This document shows, piece by piece, positions 5,516 to 13,028 of a DNA stretch of 13,564 nucleotides. The number at the start of each line of letters is the position of its first letter. Position 1 is the stretch's first letter. The DNA is from HyVt-560 sp964577195 (lineage in GTDB: Bacteria > Pseudomonadota > Gammaproteobacteria > UWMA-0217): the NCBI GenBank assembly GCA_964577195.1, contig CAZNYF010000079.1, positions 1 to 13,564 on the forward strand. The letters are read 5' to 3'. The notes beneath the pieces were generated by a model. That model searched no databases. It saw only the letters and a list, made by a program, of their open reading frames with translations, and was not told where the DNA came from. A program made the position numbers and the translations under genes.

Positions 5516-7072
5516 ATGAAAAACCTGATTAATCCGCTAGCCATTGCTGCCAGCATAGGCTTGCTCGCACTCTCTACAGGCTGTAGCGATAGCAATAACG
5601 ATAATGACAACACCACCCCCACACCTGATCCCACACCGCGCTTTACCACAGTCAACTCGACCGCTGTTAATGGTGGCGGCGAGCTACTGGTTGATGGCGA
5701 GAAAAATCTTACATGGATTAACGATGTCCAGTTGGATACGCGTGGCGATGGCTGCATTTCTCCTGCCGATGTTGGTCCGACGGAACCGTCTGTAGCCAAT
5801 AGTCTATGCGCAAACCAGCAGTTTGGCGGGTTTAGCGATTGGCGCGCACCTTCAACAGCTGAATTAACTGATTTTATCACATCAGCTTTGGCAGCCAATG
5901 TGAAGATGAATTACCTCATTGCTGGATGCCCGGCACTGGTAGGCACCAATGGTATCGTCAGAACAGAAAATGATGGTAACCCTGCTGTTACCACAAGCTT
6001 CCCTAATTCGAATGCAGGCGATGTACTCGGTGCAGTGCTGGCTGATATAAACCCCACCGGTCAGAACCCGGTTCCTGCTGGCATTCGATGTGTTCGTGAT
6101 GGCGTAGAAGCTGCGCCAGATACTCCAGCCTCTGCACGCTTCTCTAGCGTGGTAGCCTCGGCTACTGATGGTGGCGGTGAATCATTGATTGACGGTGATA
6201 ACAGTCTGGAATGGGTCAACGATGTTCAGCTGGATACCAATGGCGATGGCTGTGTTTCTCCCGGTGAAGTCGGTCCAACCGAACCTTCGCAAGCCAATGC
6301 ACGGTGCACCAGCCAAACCTTCGGCGGTCATGATGACTGGCGCGCGCCAAGCTATGAAGAACTTTCTGCTTTGATTACAGATGCTGGCATTGAAAATGTC
6401 ACCCTCAAGTATCTGATTGCAGGATGTCCGGCGCTGGTAGGCACGAACGGCATCGTCAGAACCGAGAATGCCGGCAATCCCGCGATTGCAATGAATTTTC
6501 CTAATGCCAATGCGGGTGATCTGCTCGGCTCTGTACTGGCTGATTTGAATCCAACAGGACAAAACCCTGTATCTGCGGGCGTTCGCTGCGTTCGTGATAT
6601 TCAGAGCGCACAACCTCGTTTCACATCTATCGTCTCAGGCGCTACTGTTGGCGGCGGTGAAACGGTTGTTGATAGCACAACCAGTCTTGAGTGGATGAGT
6701 GATACCCAGCTGGACACCAATGGTGAAGGCTGTGTGAATCCTGCAAATTCCGGCCCAACCGAGCCATCAGACGCAAATTCGCGTTGCGATACCCAGAGCT
6801 ATGCTGGACATGGTGACTGGCGTGCACCGTCCGCGGCAGAGCTGACTGAGTTAACGACATCAGTTGTTGCAGAAGGATTCACCCTGAAGTACCTCAACCC
6901 TGCATGCCCGGCACTGGTTGGGACAGACGGCATTGTCCGTACTGAAAATGCTAACCCAAATGCGGCTACAGCATTTCCTGACGCAGCACCAGGTGATGTA
7001 CTTGGAACGGCGCTATCAGCATTACCCGGCGGTGTTAACGCAGGCGTACGCTGTGTACGTAGCACTCAGTAA
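5516..7072 (+). CDS. Outer-membrane lipoprotein with three DUF1566/Lcl_C-like repeats
   Basis: 518 residues. The lipobox LSTG-C places the lipidated cysteine at residue 23; Ser at +2 favours outer-membrane sorting. A low-complexity N/D/T/P linker follows, then three tandem repeats at about 42-194, 208-360 and 368-515. Each contains L[TE]W..D.QLDT, PTEP, DWRAPS..EL, CPALVGT.GIVRTEN, GDVLG and a terminal AG[IV]RCVR. The W..D.Q, DWR.P..EL and RCVR elements are typical of DUF1566/Lcl_C domains. Four cysteines recur at equivalent places (80/98/138/192; 246/264/304/358; 406/424/464/513), suggesting two disulfides per repeat. Repeat 2 holds a complete EF-hand-like loop (DTNGDGCVSPGE, 240-251); repeat 1 is close and repeat 3 is degraded. 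AAAGGA lies nine bases before ATG. Monocistronic, with a strong terminator. The ligand is unknown; adhesion or matrix binding is inferred from Lcl relatives. Confidence 0.88.
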   Translation: MKNLINPLAIAASIGLLALSTGCSDSNNDNDNTTPTPDPTPRFTTVNSTAVNGGGELLVDGEKNLTWINDVQLDTRGDGCISPADVGPTEPSVANSLCANQQFGGFSDWRAPSTAELTDFITSALAANVKMNYLIAGCPALVGTNGIVRTENDGNPAVTTSFPNSNAGDVLGAVLADINPTGQNPVPAGIRCVRDGVEAAPDTPASARFSSVVASATDGGGESLIDGDNSLEWVNDVQLDTNGDGCVSPGEVGPTEPSQANARCTSQTFGGHDDWRAPSYEELSALITDAGIENVTLKYLIAGCPALVGTNGIVRTENAGNPAIAMNFPNANAGDLLGSVLADLNPTGQNPVSAGVRCVRDIQSAQPRFTSIVSGATVGGGETVVDSTTSLEWMSDTQLDTNGEGCVNPANSGPTEPSDANSRCDTQSYAGHGDWRAPSAAELTELTTSVVAEGFTLKYLNPACPALVGTDGIVRTENANPNAATAFPDAAPGDVLGTALSALPGGVNAGVRCVRSTQ

Positions 7073-7111
7073 GATCGTTCAACACTGAGACCGTTACATT
7101 GAAAAAACTGA

Positions 7112-7138
7112 GCCGGGACATTTGTCCCGGCTTTTTTT
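7112..7138 (+). terminator. Strong intrinsic terminator of the lipoprotein gene
   Basis: GCCGGGACA-TT-TGTCCCGGC gives a nine-pair GC-rich stem followed by seven Ts, 39 bases after the stop codon. It isolates the lipoprotein from ppsA downstream. Confidence 0.95.
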
Positions 7139-7252
7139 ATGCCAGAAAAGTATTGTATTTATTTATAGTCACTATATCGGCAGCATTATTTTTAAGCCGT
7201 CAGAGAAGCTGTATCCTGAACCCATAAAAATACGACTTATAAGGTGTTGGAT

Positions 7253-9622
7253 ATGACTAAAAATATTATCTGGTTCCATGATCTAGGGATGGAGGACGTC
7301 AACCTCGTTGGGGGTAAAAATGCGTCACTGGGAGAAATGATCAGCAACCTTTCAGATTTAGGTGTTGCCGTACCGGACGGGTTTGCGACAACAACGCACG
7401 CTTACCGAGAGTTTTTAAAAAACAATCATCTGCTGGATCGAATCAATTCGCTGCTTGCCACGCTGGATGTCAATAATATTCCCGCACTCACCAAAGCGGG
7501 TGCAGAGATTCGCGGCTGGATACTCCAGGCAAAATTACAACATGGCTTACTTGAAGATATTGCCAGCGCGTATAGAGATTTAGGCAAGCAATCCTCACAT
7601 CCCGTTTCCGTCGCAGTACGCTCTTCCGCCACGGCAGAAGATTTACCAGACGCATCTTTTGCCGGACAGCAAGAGACATTTTTAAATGTCCGTGGCCTAG
7701 ATGACATTATCGCGGCTATTAAAGAAGTTTTTGCCTCGCTATATAACGACCGCGCAATTTCTTATCGCGTTCACCAAAACTTTGATCATGACAAAGTGCT
7801 ACTTTCCGCGGGTGTACAAAAAATGGTGCGTAGTGATATTGGTGCCAGCGGCGTACTTTTCACACTCGACACCGAATCAGGATTTCGCGATGCGGTTTTT
7901 ATTACAGGCGCTTATGGCTTGGGAGAAACCGTTGTTCAAGGCGCAGTCAATCCCGATGAATTTAATTTATATAAACCGGCATTAAAAGCTGGACGTCCGG
8001 CTATTTTAAAACGCCATCTGGGAGATAAAGCCATCGAGATGATTTATGCCAATAGTAGCGGACATGACAAAGCCACTTTAATCAGAGATGTTGAGAAAAA
8101 GCGTCGCAATCAATTTTGTCTAAACGATGCACAATTAACTGAGCTGGCAACACAGGCACTTATCATCGAAAAACACTATGACCGTCCAATGGATATCGAA
8201 TGGGCGTTGGATGGAGAGAACCAGAAATTATATATCGTACAAGCCAGACCCGAGACAGTAGAAAGTCAAAACTCGGGCAATATCATCGAACGCTACCAGC
8301 TCAACGAACACAGTAAAATACTGGCAGAGGGTCGCGCAATTGGGCAACGCATTGGTCAAGGCACAGCAAAAGTCATTGAAAATATATCGCAAATGGATGA
8401 GGTAAAACCAGGCGATGTATTGGTCACAGATATGACCGACCCCGACTGGGAGCCAATCATGAAACGCGCTGCTGCAATCGTCACCAATCGCGGTGGGCGT
8501 ACCTGCCACGCCGCAATCATTGCTCGGGAGTTAGGTGTCCCCGCAATCGTTGGCTGCGGTAATGCCACGCATAGAATTAAATCGGGTGACAGTGTCACCG
8601 CCTCCTGTGCAGATGGTGATACCGGCGTTGTTTATGCCGGGAAATTAAAATATGAACATATAAAAACCGATACCGGTACGCTCCCGAAATTACCCGTAAA
8701 AATTATGTTGAATGTTGGAAACCCCTCGCGTGCATTTTCTTTTTCACAAATTCCTAACGCTGGCGTAGGACTTGCCCGCCTCGAATTTATCATCAATAAC
8801 ATGATCGGTGTGCATCCAAAAGCATTGCTCGAATATAAGGATTTACCTGCTAAATTAAAACAACAAATAGACCGGAAAACTTCTGGCTATCAAAATCCCG
8901 TAAGCTTCTATATCAACAAACTGGTTGAAGGCATTAGCACACTCGCCGCTGCCTTTGCGCCGCAACCCGTGATCATTAGGCTATCCGATTTTAAATCCAA
9001 CGAATACGCCAATTTGTTAGGTGGTGACCGCTACGAGCCCCAAGAAGAAAACCCAATGATTGGCTTTCGCGGTGTCTCACGCTATTTATCCGCAGATTTC
9101 AGTCAATGCTTTGAAATGGAATGCACCGCGATCAAACAGGTTCGCAACGACATGGGGCTTAAAAATATCGAAATCATGATTCCATTTTGTCGCACCCTGG
9201 AAGAAGCCGAACAAGTCACAGAACTACTTAAAAAGAACGGACTGGAGCGCGGGAAAAATAATTTACGCATTATTATGATGTGCGAACTACCTTCAAATGC
9301 CCTTCTTGCTGAAGAGTTCCTGGACTACTTTGATGGCTTCTCAATCGGTTCAAACGACATGACCCAACTAACGCTGGGACTCGATCGTGATTCGGCGTTA
9401 ATCGCGCATTTATTCGATGAACGAAACCCTGCGATTAAAAAGTTACTGGAGATGGCCATAGATGCTTGCCATAAAAAAGGCAAATATATTGGAATCTGTG
9501 GACAAGGGCCATCTGACTACCCGGATTTTTCTGACTGGCTGATGGAGAAAAAAATTACCTCGATTTCACTCAATCCGGATACAGTGGTGAATACTTGGCT
9601 GCATCTGGCACAAGGAAGTTAG
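7253..9622 (+). CDS. ppsA: Phosphoenolpyruvate synthase
   Basis: 789 residues, against 792 in E. coli. Makes phosphoenolpyruvate from pyruvate and ATP, releasing AMP and phosphate, at the entry to gluconeogenesis. N-terminal ATP-grasp domain (~10-335: GGKNASLGEM, VRSSATAEDLPDASFAGQQET, GAYGLGETVVQG, DIEWALDG, VQARPETV). Swivelling phosphohistidine domain (~380-455) with GGRTCHAA; the phospho-acceptor is His419 and the neighbouring Thr417 is the usual regulatory residue. C-terminal TIM barrel (~480-785) with NPMIGFRG, MIPFCRT, CELPSN, GSNDMTQLTLGLDRD and ICGQG, where Cys749 is the expected acid/base residue. I prefer ATG 7253, six bases after AAGGTG, to the in-frame GTG at 7244, which overlaps that site. 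The usual regulator gene (PSRP/PpsR) is not beside it. Only a weak T-rich stretch follows the stop, near 9641. Confidence 0.97.
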   Translation: MTKNIIWFHDLGMEDVNLVGGKNASLGEMISNLSDLGVAVPDGFATTTHAYREFLKNNHLLDRINSLLATLDVNNIPALTKAGAEIRGWILQAKLQHGLLEDIASAYRDLGKQSSHPVSVAVRSSATAEDLPDASFAGQQETFLNVRGLDDIIAAIKEVFASLYNDRAISYRVHQNFDHDKVLLSAGVQKMVRSDIGASGVLFTLDTESGFRDAVFITGAYGLGETVVQGAVNPDEFNLYKPALKAGRPAILKRHLGDKAIEMIYANSSGHDKATLIRDVEKKRRNQFCLNDAQLTELATQALIIEKHYDRPMDIEWALDGENQKLYIVQARPETVESQNSGNIIERYQLNEHSKILAEGRAIGQRIGQGTAKVIENISQMDEVKPGDVLVTDMTDPDWEPIMKRAAAIVTNRGGRTCHAAIIARELGVPAIVGCGNATHRIKSGDSVTASCADGDTGVVYAGKLKYEHIKTDTGTLPKLPVKIMLNVGNPSRAFSFSQIPNAGVGLARLEFIINNMIGVHPKALLEYKDLPAKLKQQIDRKTSGYQNPVSFYINKLVEGISTLAAAFAPQPVIIRLSDFKSNEYANLLGGDRYEPQEENPMIGFRGVSRYLSADFSQCFEMECTAIKQVRNDMGLKNIEIMIPFCRTLEEAEQVTELLKKNGLERGKNNLRIIMMCELPSNALLAEEFLDYFDGFSIGSNDMTQLTLGLDRDSALIAHLFDERNPAIKKLLEMAIDACHKKGKYIGICGQGPSDYPDFSDWLMEKKITSISLNPDTVVNTWLHLAQGS

Positions 9623-9667
9623 AATAAAAGTAAAGTACACTTATTTTTATTTTTCTTCAGGTAATCC

Positions 9668-9841
9668 TTATCGCGAAAAATTGTAACGTTTAAGCATCGT
9701 CGCTAACGCATCCAACCGTTCTCCACTCCCTTGCTTTATTGATAATCACAACGCCTTAAAATCTGCTTGACTAAACTCAAAAATCAATTGATTAATCTTG
9801 GGATAAGTAAAGCCATTTATTTTTTTGTCCGCCCGCTTCAC
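9668..9841 (-). pseudogene. Possible C-terminal gene remnant with one internal stop
   Basis: One minus-strand frame reads GTG at 9841, through NGFTYPKINQLIFEF and SQADFKAL, a TGA at 9748-9746, then in the same frame LSIKQGSGERLDALATMLK and RYNFSR before TAA. Composition and periodicity resemble the end of a soluble helical protein more than random sequence. I do not recognise the family, and the upstream part is closed by a TAA about ten codons before 9862. It could be the tail of a gene lost on arrival of the DNA to the right, or chance. It overlaps the N-terminal extension allowed for the neighbouring plus-strand gene, which supports the later start of that gene. Confidence 0.2.
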
Positions 9842-9919
9842 CAAATAAAATGCAGAATATATGATGATACAGACGTACCGGATGTATACTTACCCCCTAA
9901 ACCCGATATTAACGTCATC

Positions 9920-10690
9920 ATGCCACCTAATAAAAAAGAAGACATATGCAAATTATTGAAAGGCATTGAAACCGGTGACCCGGAATCCGTAGCTGTCGTC
10001 AATGAAGATAAATACATCCAACACAACCCGCAAACACATGAAGGCAGCGAAGGGTTAGCAGCGTTATTTAAGCGCCTATCTAAAACATCACCTAGAGTGA
10101 ATATTGTACGAGTTTTTGAAGATGGAGATTTTGTCTTCGCTCATACAGAGTATGACTTCTCCACGCGAAATATAGGCTTCGAAATTTTTCGATTTGAAAA
10201 TGCTCAAGCTGTGGAGCATTGGGACAATATTCAGAAAAGAAAAGAACCTAATATCTCTGGTCATTCCATGATCGATGGTGAAACCAAAGTAACGGATTAT
10301 GAAAAAACAGAAAGCAACCGAATGATAATTCGGTCATTTATTCAAGACGTACTCATTCGCGGTCAAATTGAAAAGTTGGAATACTATATAAATCAGGAGC
10401 ACTATGTGGAGCATAATCCTGAATTTGGTGATGACTTGGACGAATTACCCAACGCCCTGTCAAACCCCTTCTCCAACGGTGGTCATCTTTCAATAAAATA
10501 TGAGAAATGTCATCGGATTTTAGCTGAGGGTAACTTTATTTTATCTGTCTGCGAAGGCCAGGCCAATCAAATTGCTTCTTCTTTTTTCGATCTCTATCGC
10601 CTTAAGAATAATGAGATAATTGAGCACTGGGTAACCACAGAGGCTATTCCACCTCAAAGTAAATGGAAAAATAACAACGGTAAATTCTAA
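9920..10690 (+). CDS. Tandem NTF2-like (SnoaL-like) domain protein
   Basis: 256 residues from ATG 9920. Two NTF2-like halves: residues 5-125 and 130-252. They share aligned landmarks: YIQHNPQTHEG against YVEHNPEFGDD; then a strand with [FA]E[DG]G[DN]F; then F[ED][IL][FY]R[FL] and [VI][IV]EHW. The protein ends in the family's SKWKNNNGKF tail. NTF2-like folds form cone-shaped pockets used by ketosteroid isomerases, polyketide cyclases and many uncharacterised stress or catabolic proteins. The paired acidic/His residues (QHN, EHW) are usual in this uncharacterised group, but substrate and reaction are unknown. The frame stays open back to a TTG at 9767, but that extension has no family character and overlaps the possible remnant on the other strand. 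Neither start has a good Shine-Dalgarno sequence. Cytoplasmic; no signal peptide. It stands alone, convergent with the HxlR gene. Confidence 0.82.
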   Translation: MPPNKKEDICKLLKGIETGDPESVAVVNEDKYIQHNPQTHEGSEGLAALFKRLSKTSPRVNIVRVFEDGDFVFAHTEYDFSTRNIGFEIFRFENAQAVEHWDNIQKRKEPNISGHSMIDGETKVTDYEKTESNRMIIRSFIQDVLIRGQIEKLEYYINQEHYVEHNPEFGDDLDELPNALSNPFSNGGHLSIKYEKCHRILAEGNFILSVCEGQANQIASSFFDLYRLKNNEIIEHWVTTEAIPPQSKWKNNNGKF

Positions 10691-10695
10691 GTGAT

Positions 10696-10709
10696 ATTAT
10701 CGTGATAAT
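10696..10709. repeat. AT-rich inverted repeat after the NTF2-like gene
   Basis: ATTATC-GT-GATAAT begins five bases after the stop codon. The stem is weak and no T-run follows, so it is at best a poor terminator. Confidence 0.25.
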
Positions 10710-10715
10710 AATTAA

Positions 10716-10744
10716 ATAGATAGATAGATAGATAGATAGATAGA
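10716..10744. repeat. Tetranucleotide microsatellite (TAGA)7
   Basis: Seven perfect uninterrupted TAGA units (10717-10744) plus one preceding A. It lies in the 333-base gene-free stretch between the convergent NTF2-like and HxlR genes. Tetranucleotide tracts of this purity can slip during replication. It cannot be coding, because TAG recurs in every frame. Confidence 0.95.
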
Positions 10745-10749
10745 CAACA

Positions 10750-10827
10750 ATGCATAATTACTCATTTCAAAATTCAGGGGCTTTTTGGACAGATAGAGAT
10801 GAAGGTGACTCTAAGACAAACTTCTAG
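10750..10827 (+). CDS. Possible 25-residue small ORF after the microsatellite
   Basis: ATG five bases after the TAGA tract opens a 25-codon frame (MHNYSFQNSGAFWTDRDEGD...) ending in TAG. There is no recognisable ribosome-binding site, since the repeat occupies that position. It could be a remnant or chance. The rest of 10691-11023 shows only AT-rich sequence without genes or a clear terminator. Confidence 0.12.
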   Translation: MHNYSFQNSGAFWTDRDEGDSKTNF

Positions 10828-11023
10828 AATTCACTAAACTCAAATCAACTACTGAGTAAAAAAGTCCCTCTCGAATTTACTTGTTAGGTTTTATATATGC
10901 ATAGGGGTTATTACCAGTAATTACGAAGATCAATTGTAATACCGTTAATTCCGAATAGCTTCCATGATTTCTTTTCACACGCTACGCCATATAAAAGAGA
11001 TTGGTAAAAAATTAAGAATCATT

Positions 11024-11410
11024 TTATTTCAGACGTTGATCGTATTTATTACGATTTTTAGTGATGCTGTTGATGTGTTTTTGTTGCCATTGATTCAGTG
11101 CCGTGTAGATGCCTTCAAGGGTCATTCCCAATGCCGTAACTGAATACTCCACTCGTGGAGGAATTTCAGAATAGGCTTCGCGCAGTATCAAACCATCACG
11201 CTCCAGCTCTCTTAGTTGTTGCGTTAGCATTTTTTGTGAAATATTTGGGATGGCTTTCTTTAGCTGATTGAAACGAATTTTGTTCTGCCCTCCCACCACA
11301 AATATAATACTGTTCTTCCATTTTCCGCCCACTATTTGCATCGCATCATTTACAGCGCAAAGATCGAGATGGCAGGTATGTTTTAATGTGTTTATTTCCT
11401 TAGTTACCAT
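11024..11410 (-). CDS. HxlR-family winged-helix transcriptional regulator
   Basis: 128 residues. Core HxlR pattern: CHLDLCAVNDAMQIVGGKW (helix 1), RFNQLKKAIPNISQKMLTQQL (the helix-turn-helix, ~46-66), RELERDGLI and the wing PPRVEYSVTALG (84-95), then a C-terminal dimerisation helix. Cys13 sits where HypR/YodB-type members carry their redox- or quinone-sensing cysteine, and Cys18 is a second nearby thiol, so control by disulfide formation or electrophile adduction is plausible. Start: ATG at 11410 with GTAGG about six bases upstream. It is divergent from the hydrolase operon with a 73-base gap holding both promoters, the usual layout for a local repressor that also controls itself. No clear terminator follows. 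Ligand unknown. Confidence 0.92.
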   Translation of the reverse strand: MVTKEINTLKHTCHLDLCAVNDAMQIVGGKWKNSIIFVVGGQNKIRFNQLKKAIPNISQKMLTQQLRELERDGLILREAYSEIPPRVEYSVTALGMTLEGIYTALNQWQQKHINSITKNRNKYDQRLK

Positions 11411-11420
11411 TGGGTACCTA

Positions 11421-11449
11421 CTTTCATAATTATACTAAGGCGATATAAT
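11421..11449 (+). promoter_or_regulatory. Promoter of the hydrolase-esterase-membrane operon
   Basis: A perfect -10 TATAAT (11444-11449) has a weak -35 CTTTCA (11421-11426) at 17-base spacing. A weak -35 fits an activated or repressed promoter. GGGTA (11412-11416) and TACCC (11449-11453) are inverted around it, and TACT occurs twice 14 bases apart; either pair could be the HxlR site. Confidence 0.6.
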
Positions 11450-11458
11450 ACCCTGTAA
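11429..11458 (-). promoter_or_regulatory. Promoter of the HxlR gene, overlapping the divergent promoter
   Basis: Minus strand: TTACAG, an 18-base spacer, then a perfect TATAAT (11434-11429), placing the start of transcription about 10-12 bases before the HxlR start codon. It overlaps the operon promoter face to face, so one bound repressor could block both. Confidence 0.5.
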
Positions 11459-11483
11459 TAAATCATTTATCGAGGTCATGCAT

Positions 11484-12071
11484 ATGTCAAATCTATCAGA
11501 AAAACGTTTTTCATCATCAAATGCGGCAATATTATTGATTGACCATCAAGATGGCACCATGGGTTGGGTGAAATCCGCTACATTGGATGATGTTAAAAAG
11601 TTCACCGTCGCTTTGGCAAGTGCCGCAAGGGAAATTAATATGCCTCTGATTTTAACATCTAGTATGGAAGCTGCGCAGCAGGGGTTACTATTTGACGGTT
11701 TGCGAGAAGCGGCTCCGGAGGCGTATGAAAATCGGATTCAGCGCGCAGGTGTGGTTGATTCAATGTTGGATGAAGGGTTTGTAACGGCTGTTAAAGCGAC
11801 GGGAAGACGTAATTTGATAATTGCGGGTATTACAACGGATGTTTGTGTTGTCTACCCTGCCTTGACTGCTCTGGAAATGGGATATTCCGTTCAGGTTGTG
11901 GTAGATGCCTGCGGTTCACCGACAAAGGTGTCTAACGACATTGCGTTGCGACGGATGGAGCAGGCCGGCGTAGTATTAACAACAACCAGTCAGCTTATTG
12001 CAGAATTGGCTTATGATTGGACTAGTGATGACGGTTCCAAGTTGATTAACATCGGTCTCAGTGTCTTGTAG
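11484..12071 (+). CDS. Isochorismatase-family cysteine hydrolase, YcaC-like
   Basis: 195 residues. Rossmann-like isochorismatase fold: strand with the catalytic Asp in ILLIDHQDG (Asp20), LILTSSMEAAQQG, a QRAGVVDSM segment in which Arg87 occupies the Lys/Arg active-site position, then AVKATGRRNLIIAGITTDVCVVYPAL with the nucleophile Cys121, and VVVDACGSPTK. This matches the YcaC branch, where Arg replaces the Lys of true isochorismatases, so isochorismate is unlikely to be the substrate; amides or imides are typical of relatives. Start: ATG 11484, with GAGG eight bases upstream. The ATG at 11478 is only two bases from that GAGG and is rejected. First gene of an apparent three-gene operon (29 bases to the next), controlled from the shared intergenic region with the HxlR regulator. 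Cytoplasmic. Confidence 0.92.
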   Translation: MSNLSEKRFSSSNAAILLIDHQDGTMGWVKSATLDDVKKFTVALASAAREINMPLILTSSMEAAQQGLLFDGLREAAPEAYENRIQRAGVVDSMLDEGFVTAVKATGRRNLIIAGITTDVCVVYPALTALEMGYSVQVVVDACGSPTKVSNDIALRRMEQAGVVLTTTSQLIAELAYDWTSDDGSKLINIGLSVL

Positions 12072-12100
12072 ATTGATTAATTAGGATAGTTAACACCCCT

Positions 12101-13024
12101 ATGGAAACTAACATTAAAAAGAAATACAGTATGATGGATAGGCTCGGAGTAGCAACCTGGCGAGCTGTTTTCAACGTCGTTACTACCGTAATTCGGCCGG
12201 GGAAAGTTAAATTTCCGGGAACCATGACTGAACACTTGTACGGTACTCACCCAGATGAACGAATTGATGTAATAGAGGCGGCCGACAATAAACCCAAGCT
12301 ACCGCCGGTCGTTTATATACATGGTGGCGGTTGGGTTTGCGGTCAAAAAGAGATGTTTAATAAGCAATTGGCGCGGCTTGCGGAGGCTGGTCATCCCGTA
12401 TTCAACGTGGAGTATCCTCTTGCACCAGAGAACCCTTACCCAGCCGCGCTTCGATCATTAGTCTCAGCGGTGGCATGGATACGCGAACAATACCCACAAT
12501 ACGAAACAGTCCATCTTGCTGGTGATTCTGCTGGTGGCAATTTGGCGACTATGCTTGGCATTTTTATCAGTAATCCTAAACTAGCCAGTAATCTTGGTGA
12601 AGACATAAAAATAAACGCACCAATAAATACACCTAAGGTGCGAAGCATTACCACAATGTATGGCGTACTTGATCGCATAAGCTGGATCGAGGAAAAATTT
12701 CCAGCTGGTTCTCTTTTTATGCGTAATTATGCGGGCAATGCCAGCTTTGCGCCGCAAGTTGACAAAGCCCATGCCATAACACCGATGGATCTGCAGTTTG
12801 ATAAATTGCCACCGGTATTTATTGCCACAGGTTCAAAAGATAAATTGGCAACATCATCTCGTTTGTTCGCAGAAAGACTAGATAAGGAAGCGCGTTCTGT
12901 TAAATATATAGTCTACCCAGATTCGGTACACGGATTTTTTAGTTGGGGAGCGGGCAGTGATGAATTGCTCAATGATATGATCGATTTTTTGTCTCAACAA
13001 TCCATAAATGACATTCCAGATTAG
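12101..13024 (+). CDS. Alpha/beta-hydrolase esterase, hormone-sensitive lipase (HSL, family IV) type
   Basis: 307 residues. HSL hallmark HGGGW (74-78) forms the oxyanion hole. The nucleophile elbow is GDSAGG (141-146, Ser143), and Asp247 in GSKDKL with His277 in SVHGFF complete the triad. VEYPLAPENPYPAAL (103-117) is the conserved HSL strand and cap junction. The first ~40 residues contain an amphipathic to hydrophobic stretch (MMDRLGVATWRAVFNVVTTVI) that may form part of the cap or touch the membrane; no signal peptide cleavage site is seen. Likely hydrolyses small carboxyl esters; substrate unknown. It follows the cysteine hydrolase by 29 bases. AGGAT is about 13 bases before the ATG, a longer gap than usual. 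The stop lies next to the start of the membrane-protein gene, so the three are probably co-transcribed. Confidence 0.93.
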   Translation: METNIKKKYSMMDRLGVATWRAVFNVVTTVIRPGKVKFPGTMTEHLYGTHPDERIDVIEAADNKPKLPPVVYIHGGGWVCGQKEMFNKQLARLAEAGHPVFNVEYPLAPENPYPAALRSLVSAVAWIREQYPQYETVHLAGDSAGGNLATMLGIFISNPKLASNLGEDIKINAPINTPKVRSITTMYGVLDRISWIEEKFPAGSLFMRNYAGNASFAPQVDKAHAITPMDLQFDKLPPVFIATGSKDKLATSSRLFAERLDKEARSVKYIVYPDSVHGFFSWGAGSDELLNDMIDFLSQQSINDIPD

Positions 13025-13028
13025 CCCT

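Noticed and set aside
9767..9919. 51-residue N-terminal extension of the NTF2-like protein from a TTG start
   Set aside because: No Shine-Dalgarno sequence, no similarity to the family's N-terminus, and it overlaps a protein-like frame on the other strand. ATG 9920 matches the family start.
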